Below the pieces are notes generated by a model. That model made no database searches. It worked only from the letters and a program-made list of their open reading frames with translations, and was not told the DNA's origin. 64,000 bases of DNA, taken from Tethya wilhelma. Lineage: Eukaryota; Porifera; Demospongiae; Tethyida; Tethyidae. Shown piece by piece: positions 15,325-26,388 of the stretch (positions within the stretch are counted from its first letter, which is position 1; each line of letters starts with the position of its first letter). Where the stretch lies: positions 674,253-738,252 of the forward strand of contig CAXIPT010000007.1 of the NCBI GenBank assembly GCA_964030475.1, written 5' to 3'. Made by a program: the position numbers and the translations under genes.

Positions 15325-17019
15325 CTAATCAATCACAATCGGAATTATCGACATTGTTCTACTACTAATGACAGGGTCCTCCTCCTCACCACAGGAACTG
15401 GCGTGGATGTCAATCATGTAGCTTGGAAACAGCTCCGAACACAACGGACACTCCACCATCTTGGCCACATTATCAATATTTGTATCACACGTATTCGAGT
15501 CACTACAAGAATTACTATTATCTGTCACGGTAGAAATCTCACTCGAGTGAGTGTTGCTCGCACAACTTGTTTCTCCAGTTTGCTCGACCACTTTATCAAG
15601 TATTGCCTGACAGTTGTTTATGAGGCTGTTGAGTTTTCTCTTCTTTCCTAGCCACTTTCCTGGTGATCCCATATCGTCTTGATTAAAGGAGCTTCCTCTC
15701 TTTCGACGTTTGCCCCCTGCACCTGGTTTCCCACGGAACCTGTTCCACCCCCACTTCATCTCAGGCTCCTCACCTATCTCATAGTCATTGTCTGAAACAG
15801 AGACAGTGGAATGGAGAAAAAATTGTTGTAACGTACGAAAATCTTTTGCACACACACACACACACACACACAATCATACCATGTGATGCCATTCTCCCAA
15901 ATGCCGCTGACACGTTAAAATCCTGTTTCTTCAAGCTATACCCTGACATGAAATCCACAGTCGACTCTGCTTTGGGAAGCTCCATCTTCAGAAGCTTCTT
16001 GCGTTCGTAGAGCGCCCCACCAGGGCTGTCTTTGGATGGTGACTTGCTGGTGCTCTCTTTTAGGAAACGGCTTCTTACTTTCTCCAGAATAGGATTAGCT
16101 TGTTGCTCTTTACTGGATTTTCCTCGGACACAATTTCTAAAAAGTCTTGACTGTTTTTCGAGGCCAGAAAACTCAAAATCATCTTGTTCATTTCTCTCTC
16201 TAACCGGCCGTTTTGGTGTCTTTGTTGCTGGTTTTGGTGTAGAAAGAGATGGGGTTTTATGTGATGATGTGTGAGGTGTGAGTGGTGAGGTGTGTGGAGG
16301 TGTGAGGAGGTGATGAGTGATGCTGCTGTTCGTGCTCGAACTTCCCGATGACGATGGTGTACGCTGATCATGTGACTCGGTGAAGACGGCCACGTACTGG
16401 AGTCCAAATTGAGCCTCCGGGCGGTACTTCTGAGCACACCTGATCTTCAAGACGTTCCACTTCTTACACACCGCGCTGGCCGAGAGACGCTCCTTGGGAA
16501 ATGTCTTGGTTCTGGTCCTGCTCCGCCCGCCTTTGGATTCCGCCGGGGACATCAGCATCGAGGAGGGGAGTAGAGTGATAAAATCTCCAGGAGTGTCCAA
16601 ATCACCGACCAATACCTCTACAAAGGCTGACCCAAAGTTACCTGTATCAAAATGTAATTTTGGGAATGTGTTGTGGAAATATCATGTTCCAAGTGTGTTC
16701 ATCACTCATAGTCATGTATCATACATTCTGTGTGTACACTCAATTATCCACTGGAAGAATTCTTAACAGCTTACAGATCTCGAGAGAAGCTATTCTGGTT
16801 CTCTTTGACAGCATGATGACGACCTCAGTTCTTCCTGACTTGTCCTCGGGAGAACACAGCCACTTCTTGCCGCTTCCCATCTCAAGGAGATTACTGGCAG
16901 GGTTGGAATCATCCTGGGACCAAACAGTAACAACTTCATCAAGTTGATATGATACAGGTAGCACTCTATCTTACCTCAGAGCTCACTGAAACGATCTTTT
17001 TGAAAGGTACTGGAGCCAT
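15325..17019 (-). CDS. XNDC1-like protein with UBZ-type zinc finger (copy 2)
   Basis: The exons 17019-16975, 16913-16775, 16641-15880 and 15791-15325 match copy 1 exon for exon (45, 139, 762 and 467 nt) and give 470 aa. The XRCC1 N-terminal-like domain, the basic KRRKRG segment and the CPLCSELFP...HASSC finger are all intact. Differences are mostly single substitutions, for example MELPKAES for TELPKAES, and Asn for Thr at one site. Third-base changes dominate by eye, suggesting both copies are still constrained or that the copy is recent. The promoter sites are retained. Expression of either copy cannot be judged from sequence. Confidence 0.82.
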
Positions 17020-17040
17020 AGCTTGTGTCGTCTGTTTTTT

Positions 17041-17078
17041 TTTCCCGCCAATTTTTTGCGACCTATTGCGTGACGTCA
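17041..17078 (-). promoter_or_regulatory. E2F-like and CRE/ATF-like sites upstream of XNDC1-like copy 2
   Basis: TTTCCCGCCAA and TGACGTCA (17071-17078) are kept in the same order and nearly the same spacing as at 10517-10555, although nearby bases differ. Confidence 0.5.
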
Positions 17079-17079
17079 C

Positions 17080-17579
17080 TAGCTAGTCGATCCTTTACCA
17101 AGTTCTGGAATTCAACAGGCAGTAACTTGTTTCTCAACATTCAGATTTCTGATGGCTCTATGCACCGGAGTCCAGTGAATTCTGTATCTACAGCTATAAG
17201 TATATCCATATTAAAGCTGAGTGAAATGTTTGACTGACAGAAATTGGGCACTGTGGTACTTGTTCATGATATTTACTCTAGTCTCGTTCCTAGACCTTGC
17301 CTCTCTCTCTCCCTCTCTCTCTCTCTCTTTCCCTCTCTCCCTCCCTCCCTCAGAACAACCTCTATAGCTACTTGTCATGGTGTGTGTGTGTGTGCGCACA
17401 CTATATTACAATGATTGAACTGTATGTACAAGTACAAACAAATAATGCACTGCTATACAATGAAGTGTGTTATATCCAAGTATTTTTCTATCCGTAATAA
17501 TTTATAGGCCCTTTCCATTCTAGCTCTCAGTAATTAATACACACATTGTTATTGTTCAGCTTGCTTGCTAGCAGGTTGG
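17080..17579. other. Spacer with CT-rich and GT-rich patches
   Basis: I recognise no gene. A CT-rich run at 17300-17350 and a short GT run near 17380-17392 account for most open frames. The 3' UTR of the Ig receptor probably ends here. Confidence 0.45.
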
Positions 17580-20012
17580 CTAGGTGTACATGCCTACACC
17601 CTTGTATGCTACACATGGTTCAGTTATTAGTGGGAGCCCAGAACATTGACTCTCTACTTTTCCTTCTTGGTTTGTCTTAAATGGAGAATCGTAGATAACT
17701 TCATCCTCAGGCCTGATGCTTTTGTCTATAGTAATAACTTATTGTGATTATGACTATGGACTTTTTTATGTTATACTTTTAAGCATTTAATGTTATAGAT
17801 CTATTGACTTACCAGGACTTAAAGTATTGTCATCCAAATTTTGAGTCTGTCTTTTCTTCTTGATAATTGTTACCAAAACAGTCACAAGTGCTACTATGAT
17901 TGCCACAAGCACCAGTATAGACATAATACCAAGACCAATACCAAGACCTGTTGATTTTAGCTAACACACATCATGACTGTGCTGTCTATTGAAATTGAAT
18001 AAGTTACCGATGACAATTAGTTCATGTTTGGAAGTAGTTCCATCCATTCCCGGCATATGTGTAGAGTTATATGACTCACTGTAACCATCTGTCATTGGTG
18101 ATGCTATTGTGGATTTTGATAAAAAAAATACATTGATGCCAATAATGAATGGCCAATTTAAAAGTTGTATGAATATTAGAATACCTGTCATTGTGTGCAA
18201 TGGTCGAGCAAAACCTAAAGTTGTATAATTATTGTCATCAGTTCTTTCCTCTTCATCATGTGTAACTGATGAAGTAGTAGGCATCGTAAAATACTCCGAT
18301 GTGTTTACTTCTGTGTGTGGCTGTACAACTATATTCAGTACCAATTAAGGAACAATATTCACACATATTTAGTTTCCATGCCACATGATCTTGAACGGTA
18401 ATAATATATACCTGGTATTTTAATACTGTTGCTGCGGCAAATGCTTGGTCTGCACCTGTAATCCTGCATTGAACACTGTGACACTGTAACACACTGAACA
18501 AGAGCTCCACTTAATTCAGGGTAGGCTAGAATCTCAATAGTATGGGTAGATTCACCATGACCCAAATCGCACCTCAGTGGGATGGAATTATGAGATGTCA
18601 ATATACCCTCCATATTATTACTGACTGTGTTGTGCTGAATAATGTTCCATGCTACTGACACTGAACATGAGGTACTACAGTTGAAACGTAGGGCATCATT
18701 TTCCAATATTGTATGCCTGTTCAATGAATGTCTAGTACTGTGGATGATGTTGCTTGTCAGAAGAGGTGCTAACAAAATTAACAAGGGGTAAATTTACATC
18801 AAATACTTATGATTGTGTCATACACTGACTGATTATATACCTTGGTGAAATGATGCTGTTATGCTTCTGCTACTCTCCCCCATACCTGCAGCATTTACAC
18901 CTGCTACTCTAAACTCAATGTATTCCAGGCATGATTCCAATGCACACAACTCCAGATCAGGCCAGTGAACGTAATGTGTGGTTGTAACAGTGGTTGATGT
19001 TCTGTGCCCAGTGTGGAGATTATGTGTTGTGATTATATAGTTTGTGATGTCTGGGTCAATGTTTGTGAGGTCAAGTGTTGGAGGAGTGCTCCAGCTCAAA
19101 TAAATAGCACTTTTGTTTAAATGTGTCTGGAGCTTATTTGGTGCTGATAGCAATCCTGCATGATAAACAATAATAATGAATTTTGGCTCATGCTTGATTT
19201 GCCTCTCTTGCACATGTAAAAAAAAATATGAATAATACAATCATGCAGGAATGCAAATATTCATAATTATATGTATATGCCTGCTGAGCGTGCAAATTTA
19301 AGCGTTGTTCATAAATAGAGCAGCCTTATTATGGTGTCAGGTGTACAGATGAATATGTAAATGAAATTCTGTTCCACAACGTATACTTGGCGTTTACAAC
19401 ACTCAATGATTGGTTTATATGCCTGTACTTAATAATGCAAATAATCCAGACTTGAATTTGAACACTTTCTTCCATACATTCAGCACTTTAGTTGTATACC
19501 AGAAGGTGGCTGTTATATATATGTGTACCACACCCCAAAAATTGACATGCATAGTGCAAATGCTCTACATAGTATACAGTTCTCTTCAAAAATTCTTTCA
19601 AAAATTTTGATTACCTTGAACTCTTAACTCTGCACCCTCAGAGTATAGGTAGGTACCTTGAGACACTGCTCCACACTTTATGACTGTGTTGTTGTTAATA
19701 GCAAGTGCTATTATTTGAAGTGAAGTTTCAGTACCTCTTGAGTTCACTTCAATCCTTCGGGGTATGTTGCTCTCAGCATAAATGCCCTCATTATTCACCA
19801 ACCAGAAAATTGCTTCACCTCTTGTAATACTGCAATTAAAGTACACTTGCTGTCCAAGTGTTGCATTAACAGATCTCGGTTGCTCAATAAATCCTAGAAT
19901 GATATCATAAATTGTCCACTTAGAGCATGAAACACCTTTCATACTTACTTGTTTCTGTAATTTTTCCTAGCAAAGCCAGAAGAATGATGCATGACCTTGG
20001 ACTGATATTCAT
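17580..20012 (-). CDS. Single-pass receptor: signal peptide, Ig, FN3, Ig-like, Ser/Thr stalk, TM, Tyr-motif tail
   Basis: Eight exons, 20012-19949, 19893-19615, 19155-18841, 18768-18412, 18328-18185, 18103-18008, 17947-17813 and 17725-17580, give 511 aa. Every intron is phase 1, the pattern of shuffled extracellular modules. There is a signal peptide (CIILLALLG). Ig domain 1 has GQQVYFNC...FWLV...VIKCG. The FN3 domain has IYLSWSTPP...YIEFRVAGVNAAG. A second Ig-like domain has ALRFNCST...VAWNII...LVQCVTV. A Ser/Thr-rich stalk and a TM helix (IMSILVLVAIIVALVTVLVTII followed by KKKR) come next, then a short tail with EVIYDSPF. That Tyr is in an SH2-ligand-like context. No orthologue is recognised by name; an adhesion or allorecognition role is inference. 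Its start faces the gene at 20240. Confidence 0.82.
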
Positions 20013-20239
20013 GATTGTGATCAAGCAAGCTAAACTGGACTGGTGAATAGAAATGAATATCATTTTATACTGAGGATAAGAAAAACAATGCACGTCACAT
20101 GCCATTATAGTCATAATATTTCAAAAAATAAATAATAAACTAGTTATTATTCTATAAGTGTTATAGCTGCATGGTAATGTGTATAGCTGCTGTTAAATAT
20201 TATTAATCCTGAAAACTAAGTAATAACTATAGTTGTTTC

Positions 20240-22133
20240 ATGAGAAAGAATAATATGGAGTTCCTGATTGTTGTGGCAGTTTGGTACTGTTTGCTATCTA
20301 CAGCTCAACCACAACCAGGCAAGCTATTATCACATATCTATAAACGAGAAATTTTCGAGGAGTATTATAAATTTCGCTGTTTTCGGCGATCGTCAGCGGG
20401 ATCATTCTACGGATGGGGCTGCTCGATCCTCTAAAATAAAATCGCCAAAAGTTTAGCGATTGCCTTTGAAATTCCGGGAAAATTTTAATTCCTCGAAAAT
20501 TTCTAGCTATCGCTAGATTCCCTATAGCCGCGGTGTGCGCTTACCTTGTTGTCTGACAATGTGTATATAGTTTACATAACTACTAGATTACCGCTTACTC
20601 CCAAAAAATTTCTGTTACTAGGATGTCCTGCTTACACTGCCAATAATGTCTATCAATTATGTATGGAGCATAATTTGTGTCAAAAATAGTAAAACTGCTG
20701 TGAATTCAATATTAATGTGATTTCGAATTTGATTCGATTCCTATGCGATGTTGGGTTTGAGTTTTAGAATTTGATTCGATTTCTGTGCGATTGGATTTGA
20801 TATTTTATGTGATTTGGAATTTGATTCGATTTTTGTGTGATTATTTTTTTGATTTTGACTTTGATTTGATGTAGCTATAGTACGTATTATGCCAAAAAAG
20901 ATTGAGAACTAGCTGTGAATTTTGTAATTTCAAACTTGATTTGATTCCTATGCAATTTTAGACTGAGTTGGTAATATGTCATGCCACCATAAATAACCCC
21001 AAGTACAATGCTTAATTGTATGATTAGTATTGTATTTGCACTATTAAATATTATTTTAAAATTTATGTTTATATTCGAAATCGAAAATTTTCTTTCACAT
21101 TTTCCTGCTATACCTTTAATATTTTGTACAAGTAGCTGCTGCATAGCATATAACTCTACATCTTACTTTTCCCCACAGAATCTATTGATATTGATTATGA
21201 TATAAGTAATAATGTGACAAATGTCTGCTGCTCCGGTGAGAGGCTGGACACGAGTGCTCTTTTGTGGTACATCAATACCACTATTCTGGAACTATCAGAT
21301 AAAAGATTCAGTAATTCCAGCCATGGGTGTGTGACCATCCCATTATCATCCCTACCCATCTCTGTTAGGTGCTGCAAAGCACTGTTACAGATAAGTCAAA
21401 GTGAATGTAAGGATTATCATGAATTAAGACTTAATTATTATCATGCGTGAGTTTACCTGAACACATGTATATGTACAATATTGATCATTCAGGTGCAAGC
21501 ACCAGCATTCCCATTGAAAGCACTGAATCCACTGATATTGAAACTCAAGGTAAGTTAGTTTTTGCAATAGTAGTATGTTTGTATTGACTGGGAAAGCTGA
21601 GTGAAATTAGCAGATGTGTATGCACACACTATTTTTTTTAGGATTTACTAGCAATTCTGGTGACAATATTGCGCTATCAATTGGAATAGTATTTTTCTGT
21701 AAGTTACAATTCTATAGAATCTGATGATATAATTTTTATTATAATTATTTTCTATGGCAATTATTGTGGTACATAATTATTATACAGGTGTCTTGGTTCT
21801 ATTAATCATATTATGCTTCATAATAACTTTAATGGCATTAAAAATTAGAAGAAAACCGTATTGGATGATACGTTGGCAGGCTAAAGTTGATAAAGAGGTG
21901 AAAATATAATATTATGTTCCTTTCTTTATTAACATCAAGTTTAGTTTAGTTGGAATGTATTATCACTGTAGAAAATGAATCCAATATCTCTGAGATCTTT
22001 GGGCCAGTTGAATCCAATAGAATGTGAGGAGTTTTTGAATGAAGAATCTGATGACACTGATGGTAGCTGCTTTCCTCAAAATGATATTTGTGCAACCTGG
22101 TTGAGCCGTATAAATCCAATTTCTGATGATTGA
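20240..22133 (+). CDS. Small single-pass membrane protein with degenerate Ig-like ectodomain, 230 aa
   Basis: The exons are 20240-20318, 21179-21406, 21493-21549, 21642-21698, 21788-21897 and 21972-22133. The first four introns are phase 1 and the last is phase 0. Exon 1 encodes a signal peptide (RKNN then FLIVVAVWYCLLSTAQ); its donor is GC (CCAG|GCAAGC). The ectodomain has VCCSGE...LLWYINTT...SVRCCKALLQ, with Cys-Trp-Cys spacing of a short, degenerate Ig fold and several N-glycosylation sites. The TM helix is VLVLLIILCFIITLMAL, followed by KIRRK. The acidic tail (EEFLNEESDDTDG) is unlike known families I can name. It starts 227 bp from the divergent Ig/FN3 receptor and shares its phase-1 architecture. 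Confidence 0.72.
20345..20506. mobile_element. MITE-like element in intron 1 of the small receptor gene
   Basis: The ends are inverted: CGAGAAATTTTCGAGGAG on the left and CTCGAAAATTTCTAG on the right, with about 130 bp between. It has no coding capacity. Confidence 0.55.
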
Positions 22134-22173
22134 TGTCTGTCAACTAGCAGCTGTTGCATTGTTAGCCTAATCA

Positions 22174-22175
<2 letters not shown>

Positions 22176-22247
<72 letters not shown>
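22176..22247. repeat. (ATT)n microsatellite
   Basis: About 24 uninterrupted ATT units. Confidence 0.97.
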
Positions 22248-22267
22248 CAAAAGCTTTACAATAACTG

Positions 22268-22414
22268 AGAAATAATTTAAATTATATATTCAGTTAATGA
22301 TAGTTGTATTCCACGAAAGGAACAACTATTATAGTTGTTCCTTTCGTGGAATTATAGTTGTTCCTTTCGTGGAATACAACTATCATTAACTGAACATATA
22401 ATTTAAATTATTAT
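22268..22414. repeat. Foldback inverted repeat
   Basis: TAATGATAGTTGTATTCCAC on the left returns as its complement on the right. The inner block AACAACTAT / ATAGTTGTTCCTTTCGTGG occurs three times, twice on the right. The arms pair almost perfectly over about 60 bp. Confidence 0.85.
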
Positions 22415-22889
22415 ATTATTATTATTATAATTATATAATTATAGTTAGTATTTGCATGAGCATGAAGAGCAGGGGCACACAAGGAACGTGAAGAGATCCA
22501 GAATTATAATTATAATAATAATATAGTTGAGTTGATACATGCATGTTGGACTAGTGTTCTACGTGCAATGCTGTTATATTTGTTTGCAAATCACCCATTT
22601 TCCCCTCTTGTATCATTCCTTAGCGAGGATAACATGAAAATTAGCAAAAATTGTTCCTGTTATGCATTTGCATTTGAATTTGATGACCTTTACCGATCGA
22701 TGCCACTGAACACGCGCATGTCTGTCTGAATTCTCTAGCAGTAGCTGCTAACACCAGAAGGATCGAATTCCTATATCTGTGCGAGGCAATTTCCCTGCAC
22801 CCAGTGTGCTACCAGTTGTTCAACACGAGTTTCATGCAAAATTATGTGCATCTAGAAAAATGACAACCCTTTACCTACCAAGTAACAGC

Positions 22890-22985
22890 ATGGTGGAAGA
22901 AGAGATGCTGAGCTACTTTGAAGGCCTAGTTAAACAGTTTCCTCAGATAGAGGTGTGTATCCTCAGGAGTGAATATTTTGCATGG
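22890..22985 (+). pseudogene. Orphan copy of PNLDC1 first exon
   Basis: The frame reads MVEEEMLSYFEGL, then QFPQIEVCILRSEYFA. This parallels the start of the PNLDC1 exon at 26389 (MVEVVQSNFEGL, FPQIEECVLRSEFI). No following exon with the DTEF motif is found before SRCR gene B. It looks like the remnant of a tandem duplication spanning this interval. Confidence 0.6.
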
Positions 22986-23383
22986 TAGTACTGTGTTATT
23001 CACAAGCAACCTTGTGCCTGTATATGTAAACATAACTTGATTGTGTCTTTTGGCTACTGAAGCCGCTTTGAATTTAGTTCAGTCTGTATAAGTCATACCA
23101 TGGATCCATGGTCATACAGTACTACTACACTGCTACCCTATATATAAACTAGCTCTGTACTGTGCTTGTTCAGCTGCAGACTATACTCGAACTATATACT
23201 CATTGATACACGTTGCTATATATGATGATTCAGAGTGTTGGACAACAATGGCATGCCGCGGCTCACACAATAGTCTTTATAGTAATTATAGTGTATGTCA
23301 TGTGAGAATAAACCACGCAGAAGACTGTACACAGTACTAAAGAGTTGTGTGTGTGTGTGCATAAAGCACAGAAAAAAGACAAA

Positions 23384-26185
23384 ATGGGGAAAAAGTAAGT
23401 TAACAGTTGCCTAAACATAACTTTACTTGTGTTCCTATATATAATGTATATGCACTGATTGTCAGTGACATAAACATGATCCTCATTCATAGCCATTGTT
23501 TTTTATTTCATGCATGCATATGCAGATGGGCGTGGGTCTGTTTCTTGCTCCACATAACAGCTTTATTTCTTATGATCGAGAAAACTGGTAAGTTACTAGA
23601 TCTATTCAGTGCAAGATGTTGATCACACAGTAAAGCCCATCCTAGGCCATTAAAAGCAGCACTCAGTTTATATATACCATCTTACTTATTCTGCTCTTAT
23701 CTTTCTAGTGGGGTACTATGATTGCACCTATGGAGAACTGCAACTTAACAATGGAATACTTGAAATTTGTACTGACTCTTACGATGAATGGAAGAAAGTA
23801 TGTGGCAAATCGGATTGGGGAAATTTGGATGCTGCTGTAGCCTGCAAGCAATTAGGATACGACGGTATATATCATTATGCAGATGAAGAAATTAGCTAAT
23901 AGCATGACATTGTATACAGTATAGCGGGTAAATTTGGTGGGCTTAAACTTGGGCGAATCTCATATAGCAAGACGCTGTATTGTTTATATGTGCACACGTG
24001 CGTATAAAACTGTGTGGTGCATGATTTGAGGAATAATTCGCCAATCCGCCAAATTTAATTCTCGCCAAATTTACCCACTATAGTATAATATTTTTTATAA
24101 TACTGACTCAGTGAGTTGATGGTAAGGTAACAAGACTTTAGAATAATTATTGAGATGGTTAATCTTCTGACGAAAGGTAGTTACAATGGTACAATAATAT
24201 CACTTCACTATAATAATACCCACTCATGTTCTCCCAGGGGGTTACACTATTGACACGCCATATATTTCCTACAATGATCGCGATGGTTTAGACGCCATCG
24301 TGTATCACTGTGCTGGAACGGAGACTAGGCTGCGAGATTGCCATCAGGAGTGCGAGCAATCCACTGGAATGTTCGCAAGTTCATGTTTTCAAGCTGTCAA
24401 TATTACTTGTGTACGAAGAAATGCATCAGGTATTGAACTGCTATGGATACTAAATTTATTTTATATAGATACTTGAGTCATACCAGAGCTAAAAAACAAG
24501 TCTCTTATTGTATAGTCTCAGTAGTGATAAACTTTGTTCACAGATCCATGTAATTTTGGTGATATTCGTCTTTGGGGTGGTAAAAGACCAAATGAAGGAA
24601 ATGTTGAACTCTGCACCGACAAAGGAGTCTGGAGTGCTATAGCGGACTACTATTGGAACTCTGCTGGTGCTGCTGTGGCTTGTAGACAGCTTGGATACAC
24701 AAACTTCTGTAAGAAACAAAGCATAATAAGCTCAGTGTACAATAGAATTAAAATTCAATGATGTGAGTAAAGTTTCTAGTATAATATCAACCTCAGGAGT
24801 GATTGCTTCACAGTGGACCAGATTGGGGTGTGAAATAAACTCTTTTGTAAGGCCTTTGTACATAGGTCTCACAAATCAAAATATTTTACAGTTGCAGAAC
24901 CCACCCGGCAAAGTGTATATGGTAAAAGACTGCAACCAGTAGTATATGGAGCATTTGATTGTGCAGGAGAGGAGTCCTCGCTTCATGACTGTCCAGTTAG
25001 TCGCAGATTTGCCACATCGTCTTCATCTGGCCTTCATCACACTGACCAACACAGCTATGCTGGAGTTAGATGCAATTTTAAAACGGAATTGAAATACAAT
25101 GGTAAGAACCAGGCAGGATTGGTTCTTTAGTGTAGTGTAAAGTTAATGTATGTCATTATTGTGCACGGTAATGGTTTCATGATCCTAGTTATGATCCACC
25201 AGAAATTAAGCTGCCATTTTCACTTCATTTGTGGAGACGAAGCCTGGGAATGAGGCTATTGTATTAGCATTAAGTACATGTGTAATGCTTGTTGTTGTTG
25301 TTGTTTTTTGTTGTTGTTTTTTAAGTTGAATAAGTGAGGGTATGAATTACTACATGTAGTTATAATATTGTCAGTCTTACCATTACATTAACATGCATAC
25401 CTTAGCCAACAATCAGGGAGCTTTCTCTACACCGGCTCCTACAGAGAACACTACTACAGGTTTGTGAGATGGGCTGGCATGAATGACAACTGATATTAAA
25501 ATTATTATGTTCACTAACTCTTGTATGATTGTATGTCTCTCTATAGTCCCACCTAGTACCAGTAGTACCAGCCCTGTACCGTCGGCAAATAGTAGTGATG
25601 AAATCAATCTTTGCTTTCGACCAACAGTTACGTCTCTGATCCGGTCAAATGTAAGTTCAAGTATAACATAATATTATGTTCAATTTGCTCCAGAGTCTAT
25701 ATAGACCCACTGGAAATTTAGTCTGCATTTTCACTTCATTGTGGAGAGAGGGCCTGGGAACGAGGCTATTGTATTAGCATTAAGTACATGTGTAATGCTT
25801 GGGTTTTTTGTGTGTGTGTGTTTTTTTTATATTGAATAAGTGAGTGTACGAGTTATTTCATGTAGTTATTATTACCTCCTGGTTATTCATTATAGCACTG
25901 TTATATTGTTTCTCTTATTCACAGCGACGACGTCATGTTGGTATGAGAGGTCTGAAGACGAGCATAAAGAACAAAATTGAAGGTTGTGTGTCAGACGATC
26001 TGGTCTTTGCCACGACAACTAAACTTGCTTTACTTGACAGCCACCTGTTTCAGAGGGATCGTATTGGGTTCAGATTCAACATGACTAACACTCAGTGCAA
26101 AGAGAAGATAGAGAAATGCATCGAGGAAAGCCCAAAGCTCCAGTATCTCCACTCTAAGCTCTTTCTTCACCTGGCTTTGTGCTGA
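23384..26185 (+). CDS. SRCR-domain secreted protein, gene B, with unusual helical C-terminal module, 404 aa
   Basis: The exons are 23384-23394, 23526-23587, 23709-23864, 24238-24429, 24544-24708, 24892-25101, 25406-25459, 25547-25650 and 25925-26185. A four-residue start exon (MGKK) joins a signal segment (WVCFLLHITALFLMI). SRCR domain 1 has LQLNNGILEIC, WGNLDAAVACKQLGYD, then YHCAGTETRLRDC. Domain 2 has IRLWGGKRPNEGNVELC, AAVACRQLGY, then CAGEESSLHDC. A Thr/Ser/Pro linker follows, then about 105 residues rich in charged helices (LKTSIKNKIEGCVSDD...KEKIEKCIEESPKLQYL). I do not recognise that module, and there is no TM helix, so secretion is likely. It is paralogous to gene A at 10895, sharing exon phases and signal exon, but ends differently. 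Confidence 0.78.
23917..24084. mobile_element. MITE-like element, family 1, in SRCR gene B intron
   Basis: It starts TATAGCGGGTAAATTTGG and ends CCAAATTTACCCACTATA. Further internal inverted bits (AATTCGCCAA) are present. A relative lies at 50279-50434. Confidence 0.7.
25185..25385. repeat. Intron repeat, copy 1 (SRCR gene B)
   Basis: The segment with GCCTGGGAATGAGGCTATTG and TAGCATTAAGTACATGTG recurs at 25690-25880 in the same orientation, one intron apart (the two copies flank two small exons). Confidence 0.75.
25690..25880. repeat. Intron repeat, copy 2 (SRCR gene B)
   Basis: Direct copy of 25185-25385. The homology runs from TTTTCACTTCATT to TGAATAAGTGAG and ATGTAGTTAT. The interval between copies holds exons 25406-25459 and 25547-25650. 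Confidence 0.75.
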
Positions 26186-26388
26186 GCAAGAATGGATGCT
26201 GGCTTACATGGAACTTATGTGTGAATAGACATTGTAACCAGACATTAATTTTAACAATGGCATGTTAGTTTGTTGTTTTAGAGTGTAACAATGCTGGTAG
26301 TATAATTCTTGTGGAATTGCCTGATAAAAGTGAACTAGAAATGCATTTTAGGATTTGACGACCCTTTGCCAAGCTCCAGCATGGTACC

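Larger units (their letters stand above)
14769..17079. repeat. Segmental duplication, copy 2
   Basis: This direct-orientation copy of about 8153-10556 is near-identical apart from scattered substitutions and shorter AC tracts. Its left edge lies inside the protease exon at the shared bases ATGAGAGA. The right edge lies just past TGACGTCA at 17071-17078. The XNDC1-like coding capacity is intact. Confidence 0.92.
22134..22889. other. Repeat-rich spacer
   Basis: This holds an (ATT)n microsatellite and a large inverted repeat, both listed separately. I see no exon between 22450 and 22889. Confidence 0.6.
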
